Assembly: GCA_014378995.1 (NCBI GenBank)
Contig: JACMMP010000007.1
Location: 1 to 35,832, forward strand
Reading direction: 5' to 3'
Length of the DNA stretch: 35,832 nt
Origin: Hyphomonadaceae bacterium
Lineage (GTDB): Bacteria; Pseudomonadota; Alphaproteobacteria; Caulobacterales; Aquidulcibacteraceae
Within the stretch, counting starts at the first letter, position 1, and every line of letters starts with the position of its first letter. A program made the translations under genes and the position numbers. The notes beneath the pieces are model-generated. The model did not search any database and had not been told where the DNA came from. It was given only the letters and a program-made list of their open reading frames with translations. Of the stretch, positions 27,043 through 35,199 are shown piece by piece.

Positions 27043-27055
27043 TTGCGCAGCGCAA
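27043..27055. promoter_or_regulatory. Perfect palindrome upstream of the ilv-leu leader
   Basis: TTGCGC-A-GCGCAA is an exact inverted repeat 38 bases before the leader start and 140 bases before the divergent LysR-type gene. It lies where the leader promoter is expected, so it is a candidate operator for the LysR-type protein or another amino acid regulator. No binding evidence is available from sequence alone. Confidence 0.35.
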
Positions 27056-27155
27056 CACAAAACTGCACGCAGCTGCAAAATACTTGCGTCGATCGCGAAA
27101 AGTGAGGCTAAGGCGCCTCATCGTTAAGCGCCCCTAGCGAACGGACATTAGCGTT

Positions 27156-27168
27156 CCTAACCTTTAGG
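27156..27168. promoter_or_regulatory. Short palindrome just upstream of the LysR-type gene
   Basis: CCTAA-CCT-TTAGG is a perfect inverted repeat ending 27 bases before the GTG start of the LysR-type gene; a second imperfect symmetry GAACG-N8-CGTTC (27139-27156) abuts it. The cluster could be an autoregulatory site. Low-information motif, may be chance. Confidence 0.25.
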
Positions 27169-27194
27169 GCGCGGAGAAGGGAACAGAGGTAAAG

Positions 27195-28133
27195 GTGGAC
27201 GCCAACGAGGTCATGCCGCCCTTCGTGGCGTTGCGCGTGTTCGAGGCGGCGGCCCGTCTCGGCAGCTTCGCGCGCGCCGCGGAGGAATTGCGCATCACCG
27301 CCGGCGCCGTCAGCCAGCACATCCGCACGCTCGAGGACTATGCCGGCCAGCCCTTGTTCCGCCGGCTCGGCCGCGGCGTCGAGTTGACCGAAGCCGGCAA
27401 GGCCGGCTTTGCCCACGCTGGCGCTGCGCTCTCCGAGATTCTGCATGCGGGGCGGGCCATGCGCTCGGCCATGCGCGGGCGGCGCGTCTCTATATCTACG
27501 CCGCCCTCGTTCGCCTCTAAGTGGCTGATCCCGCGCCTCAGCTTTTTTCAGGACGAGCACCCGGAAGTAGAGGTGCGCCTCTCCGCCGACATGACGCTCA
27601 CCGATTTCGCCGCCACCGACATCGATCTCGCCGTGCGCTACGGCCCCGGCGGCTATGAGGGTCTCTACTGCGAGCGGCTGATGGCGGAATCCTTCATCGT
27701 CGTTTGCAGCCCGCGTTTTGTTGAAGCCAGCGGCCCGATGCGCTCGGCCGCCGATCTCGTGCAAGCGCCGCTCATCCACGACGACGGCCCCGAGCGCGAT
27801 CCCTCCTGCCCGACCTGGGGCATGTGGTTTGCCGCCCGCGGCGTCCGCCGCACCGACGTGGAGCGCGGCCTCCGCTTCAACCAATCGAGCCTCGCCATTG
27901 AAGCGGCGCTTGAGGGTAAGGGCGTCGTCCTGGCCAAGCGCCAGCTCGCGCTGCGCGATCTGAACGAAGGCCGGCTCGTCGCCCCGCTGACGGAAGGGGA
28001 CGCGCCGGTTAGCTTCTCCTACTGGCTGGTCTGGCCGCGCGGCCGGCGTTTTGAGGCGGCGCAGCTCGCCTTCCTCAACTGGATGCGCGGCCAAGTGATC
28101 GAGACCGACGCGCGCGCCGATCAGACGGCCTGA
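27195..28133 (+). CDS. LysR-family transcriptional regulator (GcvA-like)
   Basis: The 312-residue regulator starts at GTG (27195) with AGAGG five bases upstream. Residues 8-66 form the winged-helix DNA-binding domain: FVALRVFEAAARLGSFARAA, ELRITAGAVSQHIRTLED, LFRRLGRGVELTEAG. Residues about 98-300 form the substrate-binding domain (RVSISTPPSFASKWLIPRLS, DFAATDIDLAVRYGPGGY, SSLAIEAALEGKGVVLAKRQ). The pattern is closest to the GcvA/TrpI branch. It is divergent from the ilv-leu leader and upstream of cysI, so either operon could be its target; CysB-like identity is not supported. The effector is unknown. Confidence 0.9.
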   Translation: MDANEVMPPFVALRVFEAAARLGSFARAAEELRITAGAVSQHIRTLEDYAGQPLFRRLGRGVELTEAGKAGFAHAGAALSEILHAGRAMRSAMRGRRVSISTPPSFASKWLIPRLSFFQDEHPEVEVRLSADMTLTDFAATDIDLAVRYGPGGYEGLYCERLMAESFIVVCSPRFVEASGPMRSAADLVQAPLIHDDGPERDPSCPTWGMWFAARGVRRTDVERGLRFNQSSLAIEAALEGKGVVLAKRQLALRDLNEGRLVAPLTEGDAPVSFSYWLVWPRGRRFEAAQLAFLNWMRGQVIETDARADQTA

Positions 28134-28150
28134 AGGGCGCGGTGGCCCGC

Positions 28151-28225
28151 CTTCGACAAGCTCAGGCTGACGTTAGTGGGAAAGGGCGCTAGGTGAGAAA
28201 TGGCGTCATGCTGAGCTTGTCGAAG
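28151..28225. repeat. Inverted repeat with CTTCGACAAGCTCAG arms (REP-like)
   Basis: CTTCGACAAGCTCAGGCTGACG (28151-28172; given as CTTCGACAAGCTCAG plus GCTGACG) is matched in reverse by 28204-28225, with 20 of 22 positions complementary and a 31-base spacer. It lies 17 bases after the LysR-type gene and 126 before cysI. Motifs of this kind recur as intergenic REP-like repeats in many bacterial genomes. It may also stop transcription from the LysR-type gene. Confidence 0.7.
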
Positions 28226-28351
28226 CACGACGCCTTCGCGCGGACCGCTAAACCAACACTTTAGCTCGGCGCGCTTCCTCGTCCGCACCCCCACCCCCAC
28301 GTTCCGTCCTCGCTGGGCTCTCTCGGGCCGCCGCGACGAGGGCCGCACGCC

Positions 28352-30001
28352 ATGTACCGCTACGACGCCGTCGACCGCCTCATCGTCGAAGAGCGCGTGG
28401 CCCAATTCCGCGACCAGACTGAGCGTTATCTCGCCGGCCTCATCGATGAAGACGCGTTCAAGCCGCTCAGGCTCCAGAACGGGCTCTATATCCAGCGTTA
28501 CGCGCCCATGCTGCGCGTCGCCATTCCCTACGGCGTACTGTCCTCCACCCAGCTGCGCGCCTTGGCCGAGATCGCCCGCCGCTACGATCGCGGCTACGGC
28601 CACTTCACCACGCGCCAGAACATCCAGTTCAATTGGGTGAAGGTCGAGGAAGTGCCGGACATCCTGGCCGACCTTGCCAAGGTCAGCATGCATGCGATCC
28701 AGACCAGCGGCAGCTGCGTCCGCAATGTCACCACTGACGTATTCGCCGGCGTCGCGTCCGATGAGATCGTCGATCCGCGCCCCTATTGCGAAATAATGCG
28801 GCAATGGTCGACGCTGCATCCCGAATTCGCGCACCTGCCGCGCAAATTCAAAGTCGCCTTCAACGGCGCCCGCGAAGATCGCGCCGCCACCGCCGTGCAT
28901 GATCTCGCCTTCGATCTGTACAAGGACGAAGCCGGCGAAGTGCGCCTCATCGTCAAGGTCGGCGGCGGGCAGGGCCGCACGCCGCGCCTAGCCTCAATCA
29001 TCAAGCGCGATTTGCACTGGAGCGAGCTGCTGACCTACAGCGAAGCCGTGCTGCGCGCCTACAATCGCCTCGGCCGCCGCGACAACATCTTCAAGGCCCG
29101 CATCAAAATTCAAGTCGAAGCCTTGGGTGCCGAAGCGTTCGGCGCGCTCGTGGACGAAGAATGGGCGCAGCTGCGCGGCGGTCCCAACACGCTGACGCAA
29201 GAAGCGCTGGATCGTGTCCGCGTACATTTCATCGATCCGCCGCTCGAAGCCTGGGCTGAGCCCGCGACGCGGACCCTGCCGCTCGATGCGAACTTTCGCG
29301 CGTGGAAGAGCCGCAACGTCACCGCCCACCAAAACGCGGACTACGCCGCCATCACCATCAGCCTGAAGCGCGAAGGCATCGCCCCGGGCGACGCCACTGC
29401 CGAAGAGATGGATTTCATCGCCGATCTCGCCGACCGCTACAGTTTCGGCGAAGCCCGCGTCTCGTATCACCAGAACCTGGTGCTGCCGTACGTCGCCCGC
29501 GCCGACCTGCCGGCGCTCTACGCCGAACTCGACGCCCGTAACCTCGCCCGCGCCAACATCAAGCTTGCATCCGACATCATCTGCTGCCCGGGCGGGGATT
29601 TCTGCTCACTCGCCAACGCCAAATCGATTCCGCTCTCCGCCGCCATCGCCGATAAATTGGCGCCGATCGAGCAAGACCTTGGCGCTATCGCCATCAACGT
29701 CTCGGGTTGCATCAACGCCTGCGCGCACCATCACGTCGGCCATATCGGCGTGCTCGGCGTCGAGAAAGCAGGGGAAGACTGGTATCAGATCCTGCTTGGC
29801 GGCCGCCCCGATGCGGGCGGGCGCTTGGGCGTGCTGCTCGGCAAATCGGTGCGTCAGGAAGATGTGCCCGGCCTGATCGATCGCTTGGCGCGTCACTATC
29901 TCGCGGTGCGCCAAGAGGGCGAAAGCTTCATCGCCGCCGTTGAACGCACCGGCGTCGATCCCTTCCGCGCCGCGCTCGAAGCGCAAGAGGTTGCGGCATG
30001 A
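28352..30001 (+). CDS. cysI: Nitrite/sulfite reductase, siroheme [4Fe-4S] hemoprotein (sulfite reductase)
   Basis: This 549-residue enzyme of the nitrite/sulfite reductase family reduces sulfite to sulfide. Two ferredoxin-like half-domains (GLYIQRYAPMLRVAIPYGVL near residue 44 and SYHQNLVLPYV near 372) flank two catalytic domains. Substrate arginines lie in GHFTTRQNIQFNW (about 83-95) and SGSCVRNVTTDVFAG. Cluster cysteines appear as C-x5-C in CCPGGDFCSLA and C-x3-C in NVSGCINACAHHH. Position at the head of an APS reductase, cysD, cysN and siroheme gene set argues for sulfite rather than nitrite. The stop overlaps the next start (ATGA). Confidence 0.95.
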   Translation: MYRYDAVDRLIVEERVAQFRDQTERYLAGLIDEDAFKPLRLQNGLYIQRYAPMLRVAIPYGVLSSTQLRALAEIARRYDRGYGHFTTRQNIQFNWVKVEEVPDILADLAKVSMHAIQTSGSCVRNVTTDVFAGVASDEIVDPRPYCEIMRQWSTLHPEFAHLPRKFKVAFNGAREDRAATAVHDLAFDLYKDEAGEVRLIVKVGGGQGRTPRLASIIKRDLHWSELLTYSEAVLRAYNRLGRRDNIFKARIKIQVEALGAEAFGALVDEEWAQLRGGPNTLTQEALDRVRVHFIDPPLEAWAEPATRTLPLDANFRAWKSRNVTAHQNADYAAITISLKREGIAPGDATAEEMDFIADLADRYSFGEARVSYHQNLVLPYVARADLPALYAELDARNLARANIKLASDIICCPGGDFCSLANAKSIPLSAAIADKLAPIEQDLGAIAINVSGCINACAHHHVGHIGVLGVEKAGEDWYQILLGGRPDAGGRLGVLLGKSVRQEDVPGLIDRLARHYLAVRQEGESFIAAVERTGVDPFRAALEAQEVAA

Positions 30002-31245
30002 GCCTCATCCTCGAACTTGACGCAACTGGCCCGCGCATCGCCGGCGAACAAGCTGAGCGGCCCGCGCCCACGCCGGCAAAGCCCGCCAACGCAGGCCACG
30101 GCGACGTGCGCAAGAAGATCGTCCCGGTGGTGAAGCCGCCAGCTGGACCGTCCGCCACCGCATGGGAAGGCGGCGTCTATCTCTCGATGCAGCAATGGCG
30201 CGACGGCGCCGAGCAAGGCGGCGCGATCCTGCTGCAACCCGCCGACGATGTGCGTGCGCTCGCCGATCGCCTCGACTCCGCCGCGCTGATCGCGGTCGAT
30301 TTCCACCGCATCGGCGATGGGCGCGGCTATTCGCACGCTTTCATGTTGCGCGAACGCCTTAATTATCGGGGCCGCTTGCGCGCTTTGGGCGCCGTCACCG
30401 CCGATCAACTCTTCGCCCTTGCCCGCGTCGGCTTCGATTCCTTTGCGCTTCGCGCCGATCAAAGCGCCGAAACCGCGCTCGCTGCGCTCAACACCTTCTC
30501 CGTGCCGTACCAGGGCGCGCCCGTCGCCGGCGCCAACGCCGCACGTGAGGAAGCCAATTTCAATGCGCGCATTCGCCTGCTGGAACGCGCCCTCACCGCA
30601 ATCGCCGCCGATGCCACGCGTCCGGCGCTCGCCTCCAGCCTTTCCGCCGAGGACATGGTGATCACCGACGCGATCGCGCGCCTCAAGCTGCCGATCGACG
30701 TTTTCACGCTCGACACCGGCCGCCTGCACGCCGAAACGCTGGCGCTGATTCCGGAGATCAAGTCCCGCTACGGCCTCGATATCGACGTGCATCGTCCGGA
30801 TGAGAACGCCGTCAGCGCCTACATCTCCGCCCACGGCGCCGATGGCTTCTACGAGGGTCTCGCCCAGCGCAAGCTCTGCTGCACCATCCGCAAGGTCGCG
30901 CCGCTCAACCGTGCGCTCGAAGGCCGCAGCGCCTGGATCACCGGGCAGCGCCGCGATCAGGCCGCGACGCGCGGCGCGCTCGAAGAAGCTGAGCGCGACG
31001 AAGTGCGCGGCATGGGAAAATTCAATCCGCTGGCGGCCTGGAGCTGGGGCGACGTGCTCGCGTACGCGGCGCGTTTCGATGTGCCGATGAATGCGCTCTA
31101 CGCGCGCGGATATGTTTCGATCGGCTGTGAGCCGTGCACGAAAGCAGTGCGTCCGGGCGAGGATCCTCGCAACGGGCGCTGGTGGTGGGAAAACAAGGAC
31201 AGCAAAGAATGCGGCTTGCATACGAACGCGACAGTGACGCGCTGA
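29998..31245 (+). CDS. cysH: Fusion of DUF934 domain and adenylylsulfate reductase CysH
   Basis: The 415-residue protein joins two proteins that are usually separate. Residues about 60-175 are a DUF934 domain (AVDFHRIGDGRGYSHAFMLR, YRGRLRALGAVTADQLFALA, GFDSFALRADQSAE). Residues about 180-415 are a reductase of the APS/PAPS family: SSLSAEDMVITDAI and VFTLDTGRLHAETLAL, the cluster pair CC in RKLCCTIRKVAPLNRAL, ITGQRRDQ, the second pair in SIGCEPCTKAVRPGED, RWWWENKDS, and the catalytic ECGLH. The paired cysteines mark the [4Fe-4S] APS type. The first 50 residues are proline-rich and unassigned. The frame is continuous with no stop at the join. It overlaps cysI (4 bases) and cysD. Confidence 0.93.
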   Translation: MSLILELDATGPRIAGEQAERPAPTPAKPANAGHGDVRKKIVPVVKPPAGPSATAWEGGVYLSMQQWRDGAEQGGAILLQPADDVRALADRLDSAALIAVDFHRIGDGRGYSHAFMLRERLNYRGRLRALGAVTADQLFALARVGFDSFALRADQSAETALAALNTFSVPYQGAPVAGANAAREEANFNARIRLLERALTAIAADATRPALASSLSAEDMVITDAIARLKLPIDVFTLDTGRLHAETLALIPEIKSRYGLDIDVHRPDENAVSAYISAHGADGFYEGLAQRKLCCTIRKVAPLNRALEGRSAWITGQRRDQAATRGALEEAERDEVRGMGKFNPLAAWSWGDVLAYAARFDVPMNALYARGYVSIGCEPCTKAVRPGEDPRNGRWWWENKDSKECGLHTNATVTR

Positions 31246-32171
31246 CGGGCGCCATCGAGATCGCGCCCGTCGTCGATGTGACGGCTGCGCGTCTCGATCG
31301 GCTCGAAGCGGAGGCGGTCTACATCCTGCGCGAACTCACCCAGTTCGCGCGTCCGGCGCTGATGTTCAGCGGCGGTAAGGATTCCGCCGTGCTTTTGCAC
31401 GTGGCGCTGAAGGCGTTCGCGCCGGCCAAGCCGCCGTTCGCGCTGCTCCACATTGATACCGGCCACAATTTTCCAGAAGTGATCGCCTTCCGCGACGCCC
31501 GCGCGCGCGAAAGCGGCCTGGAGCTCATCGTGCGCGGCGTCGAAGACTCCATCCGCCGCGGCAGCGTCCGCCTCGCAGGCGAAACCGCCAGCCGCAACGC
31601 CGCGCAAGCGACGACTTTGCTCGAAGCTCAGGCCGAGTTTGACTTTGACGCCCTGATCGGCGGCGCCCGGCGCGACGAAGAGAAAGCTCGCGCCAAGGAG
31701 CGTGTCTTCTCTCACCGCGACGCCTTCGGCGCCTGGCGCCCGCGCGCGCAACGCCCCGAGCTTTGGTCGCTCTACAATCGCCGCATCGCGCCGGGCGAGA
31801 ATATGCGCGTTTTCCCGCTCTCCAATTGGACTGAGGCCGATATCTGGGCCTACATCCTGCGCGAACGCATCGAGCTGCCGTCGCTGTATTATGCGCACCA
31901 GCGCGAGGTCGTCCGCCGCGATGGCCTGCTGTTTCCGGTGACGCCGCTGACGCCCGCCGCTGAAGGCGAGGTGGTCGAACGCCTCGCCGTGCGCTTCCGC
32001 ACCGTCGGCGACATCACCGGCACCTGCCCGGTCGAAAGCTACGCCGGCAGCGCCTCGGACGTGCTGCTGGAAACGCTTAGCGCCTCCGTCTCAGAACGCG
32101 GCGCGACGCGTATGGACGATCGCGCCAACGCCGCGGCGATGGAACGGCGCAAACTCGAAGGTTATTTTTGA
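31209..32171 (+). CDS. cysD: Sulfate adenylyltransferase subunit 2
   Basis: CysD forms APS from sulfate and ATP with the GTPase CysN. The 320-residue product belongs to the PP-loop ATP pyrophosphatase superfamily, with the P-loop SGGKDSAVLLHVAL, DTGHNFPEVIAFRD, IGGARRDEEKARAKERVFS, FPLSNWTEADIWAYI, and the C-terminal GDITGTCPVES and ERRKLEGYF. I take ATG 31209 as the start (AAGGA nine bases before); this overlaps cysH by 37 bases. A later GTG at 31278 is possible but has no ribosome site. The stop TGA shares its last base with the ATG of cysN. Confidence 0.95.
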   Translation: MRLAYERDSDALTGAIEIAPVVDVTAARLDRLEAEAVYILRELTQFARPALMFSGGKDSAVLLHVALKAFAPAKPPFALLHIDTGHNFPEVIAFRDARARESGLELIVRGVEDSIRRGSVRLAGETASRNAAQATTLLEAQAEFDFDALIGGARRDEEKARAKERVFSHRDAFGAWRPRAQRPELWSLYNRRIAPGENMRVFPLSNWTEADIWAYILRERIELPSLYYAHQREVVRRDGLLFPVTPLTPAAEGEVVERLAVRFRTVGDITGTCPVESYAGSASDVLLETLSASVSERGATRMDDRANAAAMERRKLEGYF

Positions 32172-33424
32172 TGGACGGCGTCAGCTTCCTGCGTCCGCCG
32201 CAAACCTGGAGCGGCGCCCAAATCCGCTTCATGACGGCCGGCAGCGTCGATGACGGCAAGTCGACGCTCATCGGCCGGCTGCTGCTCGATTCTCAGGCGC
32301 TGATGCGCGATCAGGCCGCAGCGATCGGTAATGGCGAGCTTGATCTGGCCGAACTCACCGATGGCCTCGAAGCCGAGCGTGCGCAGGGCATCACGATCGA
32401 TGTCGCCTACCGCTATTTCGCCACCCCGCGCGCAAGCTTCATCATTGCGGACGCACCCGGCCACGAACAATACACGCGCAATATGGTGACCGCCGCCAGC
32501 GTCTCCGACGTCGCCGTCATCGTCATCGACGCCGTGCGCGCCGAATATGGCCTGAAGCCGCAGACGCGCCGCCACGCCGCCATCGCGTCGATGATGGGTC
32601 TCGATATCGTCGTCGCCGTTAACAAGATGGATCTGGTTGGCTGGTCGCAAGCCCGCTTTGACGCGATCCGCGCCGCGTTCGAAGACGTCGTGCAAACCCT
32701 TGGCGCGCGTTGCATCGCCTTCGTGCCGCTCTCGGCCAAAGCAGGCGACAATGTCGTCACCCGCGGCGGCGCCAGCTGGTACAATGGCCCGGCGCTTGTC
32801 GAGGTACTCGAATCCATCCCCGCCCGTACCGCACACGCTGATTACGCGCTCCGCCTGCCGGTGCAAATCGTCCTGCGTGACGGCGACAAGCGCCTTTACG
32901 CCGGCCGCATCGAGTCCGGCTCGCTCAAGCCCGGCGACAAAGTGGCCGTCGGCCCCGCAGCTGCGCCTGCGACGGTTGCGCAAGTCCGCATCGGCGGCGT
33001 CCGCGTCCCGCGTGCAGATTCCGGCGCTTCCGTCGCCATCGAACTCAACGAGGATCGCGATCTTGGCCCCGGCGGCGTCATCGCCGATGCCGGCGTGCGC
33101 TACACCCGCCGCGTGATCGCCGATCTGTGCTGGCTCGATGAAGCCGCATGGATTCCCGGCCGCCGTTACGTGCTGCGTCAGGGCGCGCTGGAAACATTGG
33201 CGCTGATTGAAAAGCTCCGCTTCGTCCGCGACATCGCCACGCTCGAACACGTCGAAGCCAACACCATCGCGTTGAACGACATCGTCAGCGTCGTCATCTC
33301 TGCGCGCGATCCGCTGCTCGCCGATCTCTACGCCGAACTCCCCGGCAGCGGCGCCTTCGTTCTGTTCGATCCCGACACCAACCAAACCGCCGCCGCCGGC
33401 ATGATCCGCGAGATCCCCGCATGA
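32171..33424 (+). CDS. cysN: Sulfate adenylyltransferase subunit 1 (GTPase)
   Basis: CysN is the elongation-factor-like GTPase that drives APS formation by CysD. The 417-residue product has G1 GSVDDGKSTLIGRLL, the switch region EAERAQGITIDVAYRYF, G3 IADAPGHEQYTRNM, G4 VNKMDL, and then two beta-barrel domains (LPVQIVLRDGDKRLYAGRIE, RIGGVRVPRADSGASVAIEL). The start ATG follows the cysD stop as TGATG. There is no C-terminal APS kinase (CysC) domain, which many homologues carry, and no separate cysC in the window. This fits the APS-type reductase encoded upstream. Confidence 0.95.
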   Translation: MDGVSFLRPPQTWSGAQIRFMTAGSVDDGKSTLIGRLLLDSQALMRDQAAAIGNGELDLAELTDGLEAERAQGITIDVAYRYFATPRASFIIADAPGHEQYTRNMVTAASVSDVAVIVIDAVRAEYGLKPQTRRHAAIASMMGLDIVVAVNKMDLVGWSQARFDAIRAAFEDVVQTLGARCIAFVPLSAKAGDNVVTRGGASWYNGPALVEVLESIPARTAHADYALRLPVQIVLRDGDKRLYAGRIESGSLKPGDKVAVGPAAAPATVAQVRIGGVRVPRADSGASVAIELNEDRDLGPGGVIADAGVRYTRRVIADLCWLDEAAWIPGRRYVLRQGALETLALIEKLRFVRDIATLEHVEANTIALNDIVSVVISARDPLLADLYAELPGSGAFVLFDPDTNQTAAAGMIREIPA

Positions 33425-34164
33425 CAGGAACAGTTTATCTCGTCGGCGCCGGCCCCGGCGCAGCCGATCTGCTGACGCTTCGCGCCGCGCGCTTGCTCGC
33501 CGAAGCGGATGTCGTGCTGCACGATGCGCTGGTCAGCGACGAAGTCCTCGCGCTGGCGCCGCAAGCCAAGCTCTACAATGTCGGCAAGCGCGCCAATCGC
33601 CCGTCCGTCGACCAGCGTTTCATCTGCCGACTGCTGGTGCGCATGGGGCTGCGGCACGCCATTGTCGTCCGGCTCAAGGGCGGCGATCCGCACTTGTTCG
33701 GCCGCGCCACGGAAGAACTCGAAGCGTGCCGCGCCGCCGGCGTTCCGGTCGTCACCGTGCCCGGAATCAGCGCCGCGTTCGCCGCCGCCTCCGCGCTCCG
33801 CGCTTCGCTCACCTCGCGCGGTGTTTCGCGCTCGGTCACGTTCGTCACCCCCAGCCGCGGCGCCGCCTGCCCGCCTGACATGCATTGGGCCGAAGCCGCC
33901 GCCGCCGCCGAAACCGCGATCATCTACATGGGCGCGCTGCAAGCCGAAGCGGTGCGCGACGCCCTGATCGCGCGCGGCGTGCCGCCTTCGCGTCCTGTCG
34001 CGCTTGTCGAAAGCGCATCGGGGAAAGGGGAGCGCATCATCCGCGGCGATCTCGCCAATCTGCCCAATCTCGTCACGCAACTCGGCGACGGCCCCGCGAT
34101 CATGATCGTCGGCGAAGCCATCGCTGGAGCCCGCGCCATCTTGAAAGAAGCGAGCGCCGCATGA
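33421..34164 (+). CDS. cobA: Uroporphyrinogen-III C-methyltransferase
   Basis: This enzyme methylates uroporphyrinogen III twice with S-adenosylmethionine, giving precorrin-2, the precursor of the siroheme needed by CysI. The 247-residue product has the signature VYLVGAGPGAADLLTLRAAR, VLHDALVS, GKRANRPSVDQRFICRLL, the binding loop VVRLKGGDPHLFGRATEE, VPGISAAFAAAS, and the C-terminal SASGKGERIIRGDLANL. It corresponds to the C-terminal half of E. coli CysG. The start overlaps the cysN stop and its stop overlaps the next gene (ATGA each), placing it in the cys operon. cysG or sumT would be alternative names. Confidence 0.94.
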   Translation: MTGTVYLVGAGPGAADLLTLRAARLLAEADVVLHDALVSDEVLALAPQAKLYNVGKRANRPSVDQRFICRLLVRMGLRHAIVVRLKGGDPHLFGRATEELEACRAAGVPVVTVPGISAAFAAASALRASLTSRGVSRSVTFVTPSRGAACPPDMHWAEAAAAAETAIIYMGALQAEAVRDALIARGVPPSRPVALVESASGKGERIIRGDLANLPNLVTQLGDGPAIMIVGEAIAGARAILKEASAA

Positions 34165-34502
34165 TTCCGCTCTATCTCGATCCCGCCAGCACCCGCATTG
34201 CTTTGATCGGCCGCAGCGCGCTCGCGCTCCGCCGTCTCGACTGGCTTCGCCAAGGCGGCGCGGAGCCGGACGTTTTTTCGGACGAACCATCCGCCGATCT
34301 CATCGCCGCCGCGCCCGAGATGCTGCGCCGTTTGCCGAAAGCGTCGGAGCTTGCCGACTACCACGCGATCTGGATCGCCGATCTTCCGCTCGAGATCGCG
34401 GACCAGCTCGCCAACACCGCGCGCAGCGAGCAAACGCTTGTCAACGTCGAGGACGAGATCGCGCTCTGCGACTTCCATATCCCGGCCGTGCTGCGGCGCG
34501 GC
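34161..34502 (+). pseudogene. cysG: Truncated siroheme synthase N-terminal domain (precorrin-2 dehydrogenase)
   Basis: The frame begins at the ATGA overlap with the preceding gene and shows the family sequence for about 114 codons: MIPLYLDPASTRIALIGRSA with the nucleotide-binding strand, RRLDWLRQGGAEPDVFSDEP, LADYHAIWIADLPLEIADQL, and NVEDEIALCDFHIPAVLRRG. After RRG, homologues continue with the sirohydrochlorin active-site region; here that is lost and the frame goes on into unrelated residues to a stop at 35009. The loss coincides with the ACR3 sequence starting in another frame. Roughly half of a 200-residue protein is missing, so it should be non-functional unless the join is an assembly error. 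Confidence 0.8.
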
Positions 34503-35196
34503 CGCGCCATGCACCGCCATGGTGTTCGTGTGGAGCAATCTCTCCGACGGCGAGCCACATTTCACGTTGAGCCAGGTCGCGCTCAACGATGTCATTATGG
34601 TCTTCGCGTTCGCGCCGATCGTCGCGCTCCTGCTCGGCCTGTCGGCCATCGTCGTGCCTTGGCAGACACTAATTCTCTCGGTCGTGCTGTATATCGTCGT
34701 CCCGGTGATCCTCGCCCAGGTCATTCGCCGCGCGACACTGGCCCGCTCCGGCGAAGCGGGTCTGGCGCGACTTCTCGCGTCGGTGCAACCTCTCTCCCTA
34801 TTGGCACTGCTGGCGACATTGGTGCTGCTGTTCGCATTCCAGGGGCCACAGATTCTTGCCCAGCCGCTCGTGATCGCATTGCTCGCCGTGCCGATCCTCA
34901 TCCAGGTCTACTTCAACGCCGGCCTCGCCTATGTCCTCAACCGATGGACCGGCGAAGCGCACTGCGTCGCGGCACCATCGGCGCTGATCGGCGCCAGCAA
35001 CTTTTTTGAACTCGCGGTCGCAGCCGCCATCGGCATCTTCGGTCTCAACTCCGGTGCTGCGTTGGCAACCGTCGTCGGCGTGCTCATCGAAGTGCCGGTG
35101 ATGCTGAGCGTCGTGAAGATCGTCAATGCGTCGAAGGACTGGTACGAGGCCGGCCCCGCCGTGAAGCGCACGGCCGCCTCGAAATCAAGCGTATGA
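34503..35196 (+). pseudogene. ACR3-type arsenite efflux permease, 5'-truncated
   Basis: From about 34503 the frame of phase 34351 reads APCTAMVFVWSNLSDGEPHF, TLSQVALNDVIMVFAFAPIV, SVVLYIVVPVILAQVIRR, LVLLFAFQGPQIL, AVPILIQVYFNAGLAYVLNR, SALIGASNFFELAVAAAIGI and LATVVGVLIEVPVMLSVVKI. These are ACR3 hallmarks, including the catalytic cysteine region APCTAM and the FFE block. About 228 of 350 residues are present; the first four or so membrane helices are missing, replaced by siroheme synthase sequence in another frame. The stop is 3 bases from the convergent arsJ-like gene. As assembled it cannot work; an intact original elsewhere is possible. Confidence 0.85.
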
Positions 35197-35199
35197 GCC

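Noticed and set aside
26862-27068. Longer reading of the leader ORF up to 27068
   Set aside because: The extra N-terminal part has no ribosome site; the GTG at 27005 has GGGAG at a suitable distance. The shorter form also keeps the Leu/Val run near the expected place.
30480-30600. Frameshift or missing stop at the DUF934-CysH boundary
   Set aside because: The frame is continuous, codon use does not change, and both domains are complete with a plausible linker. I treat it as a true fusion, although reads should confirm it.
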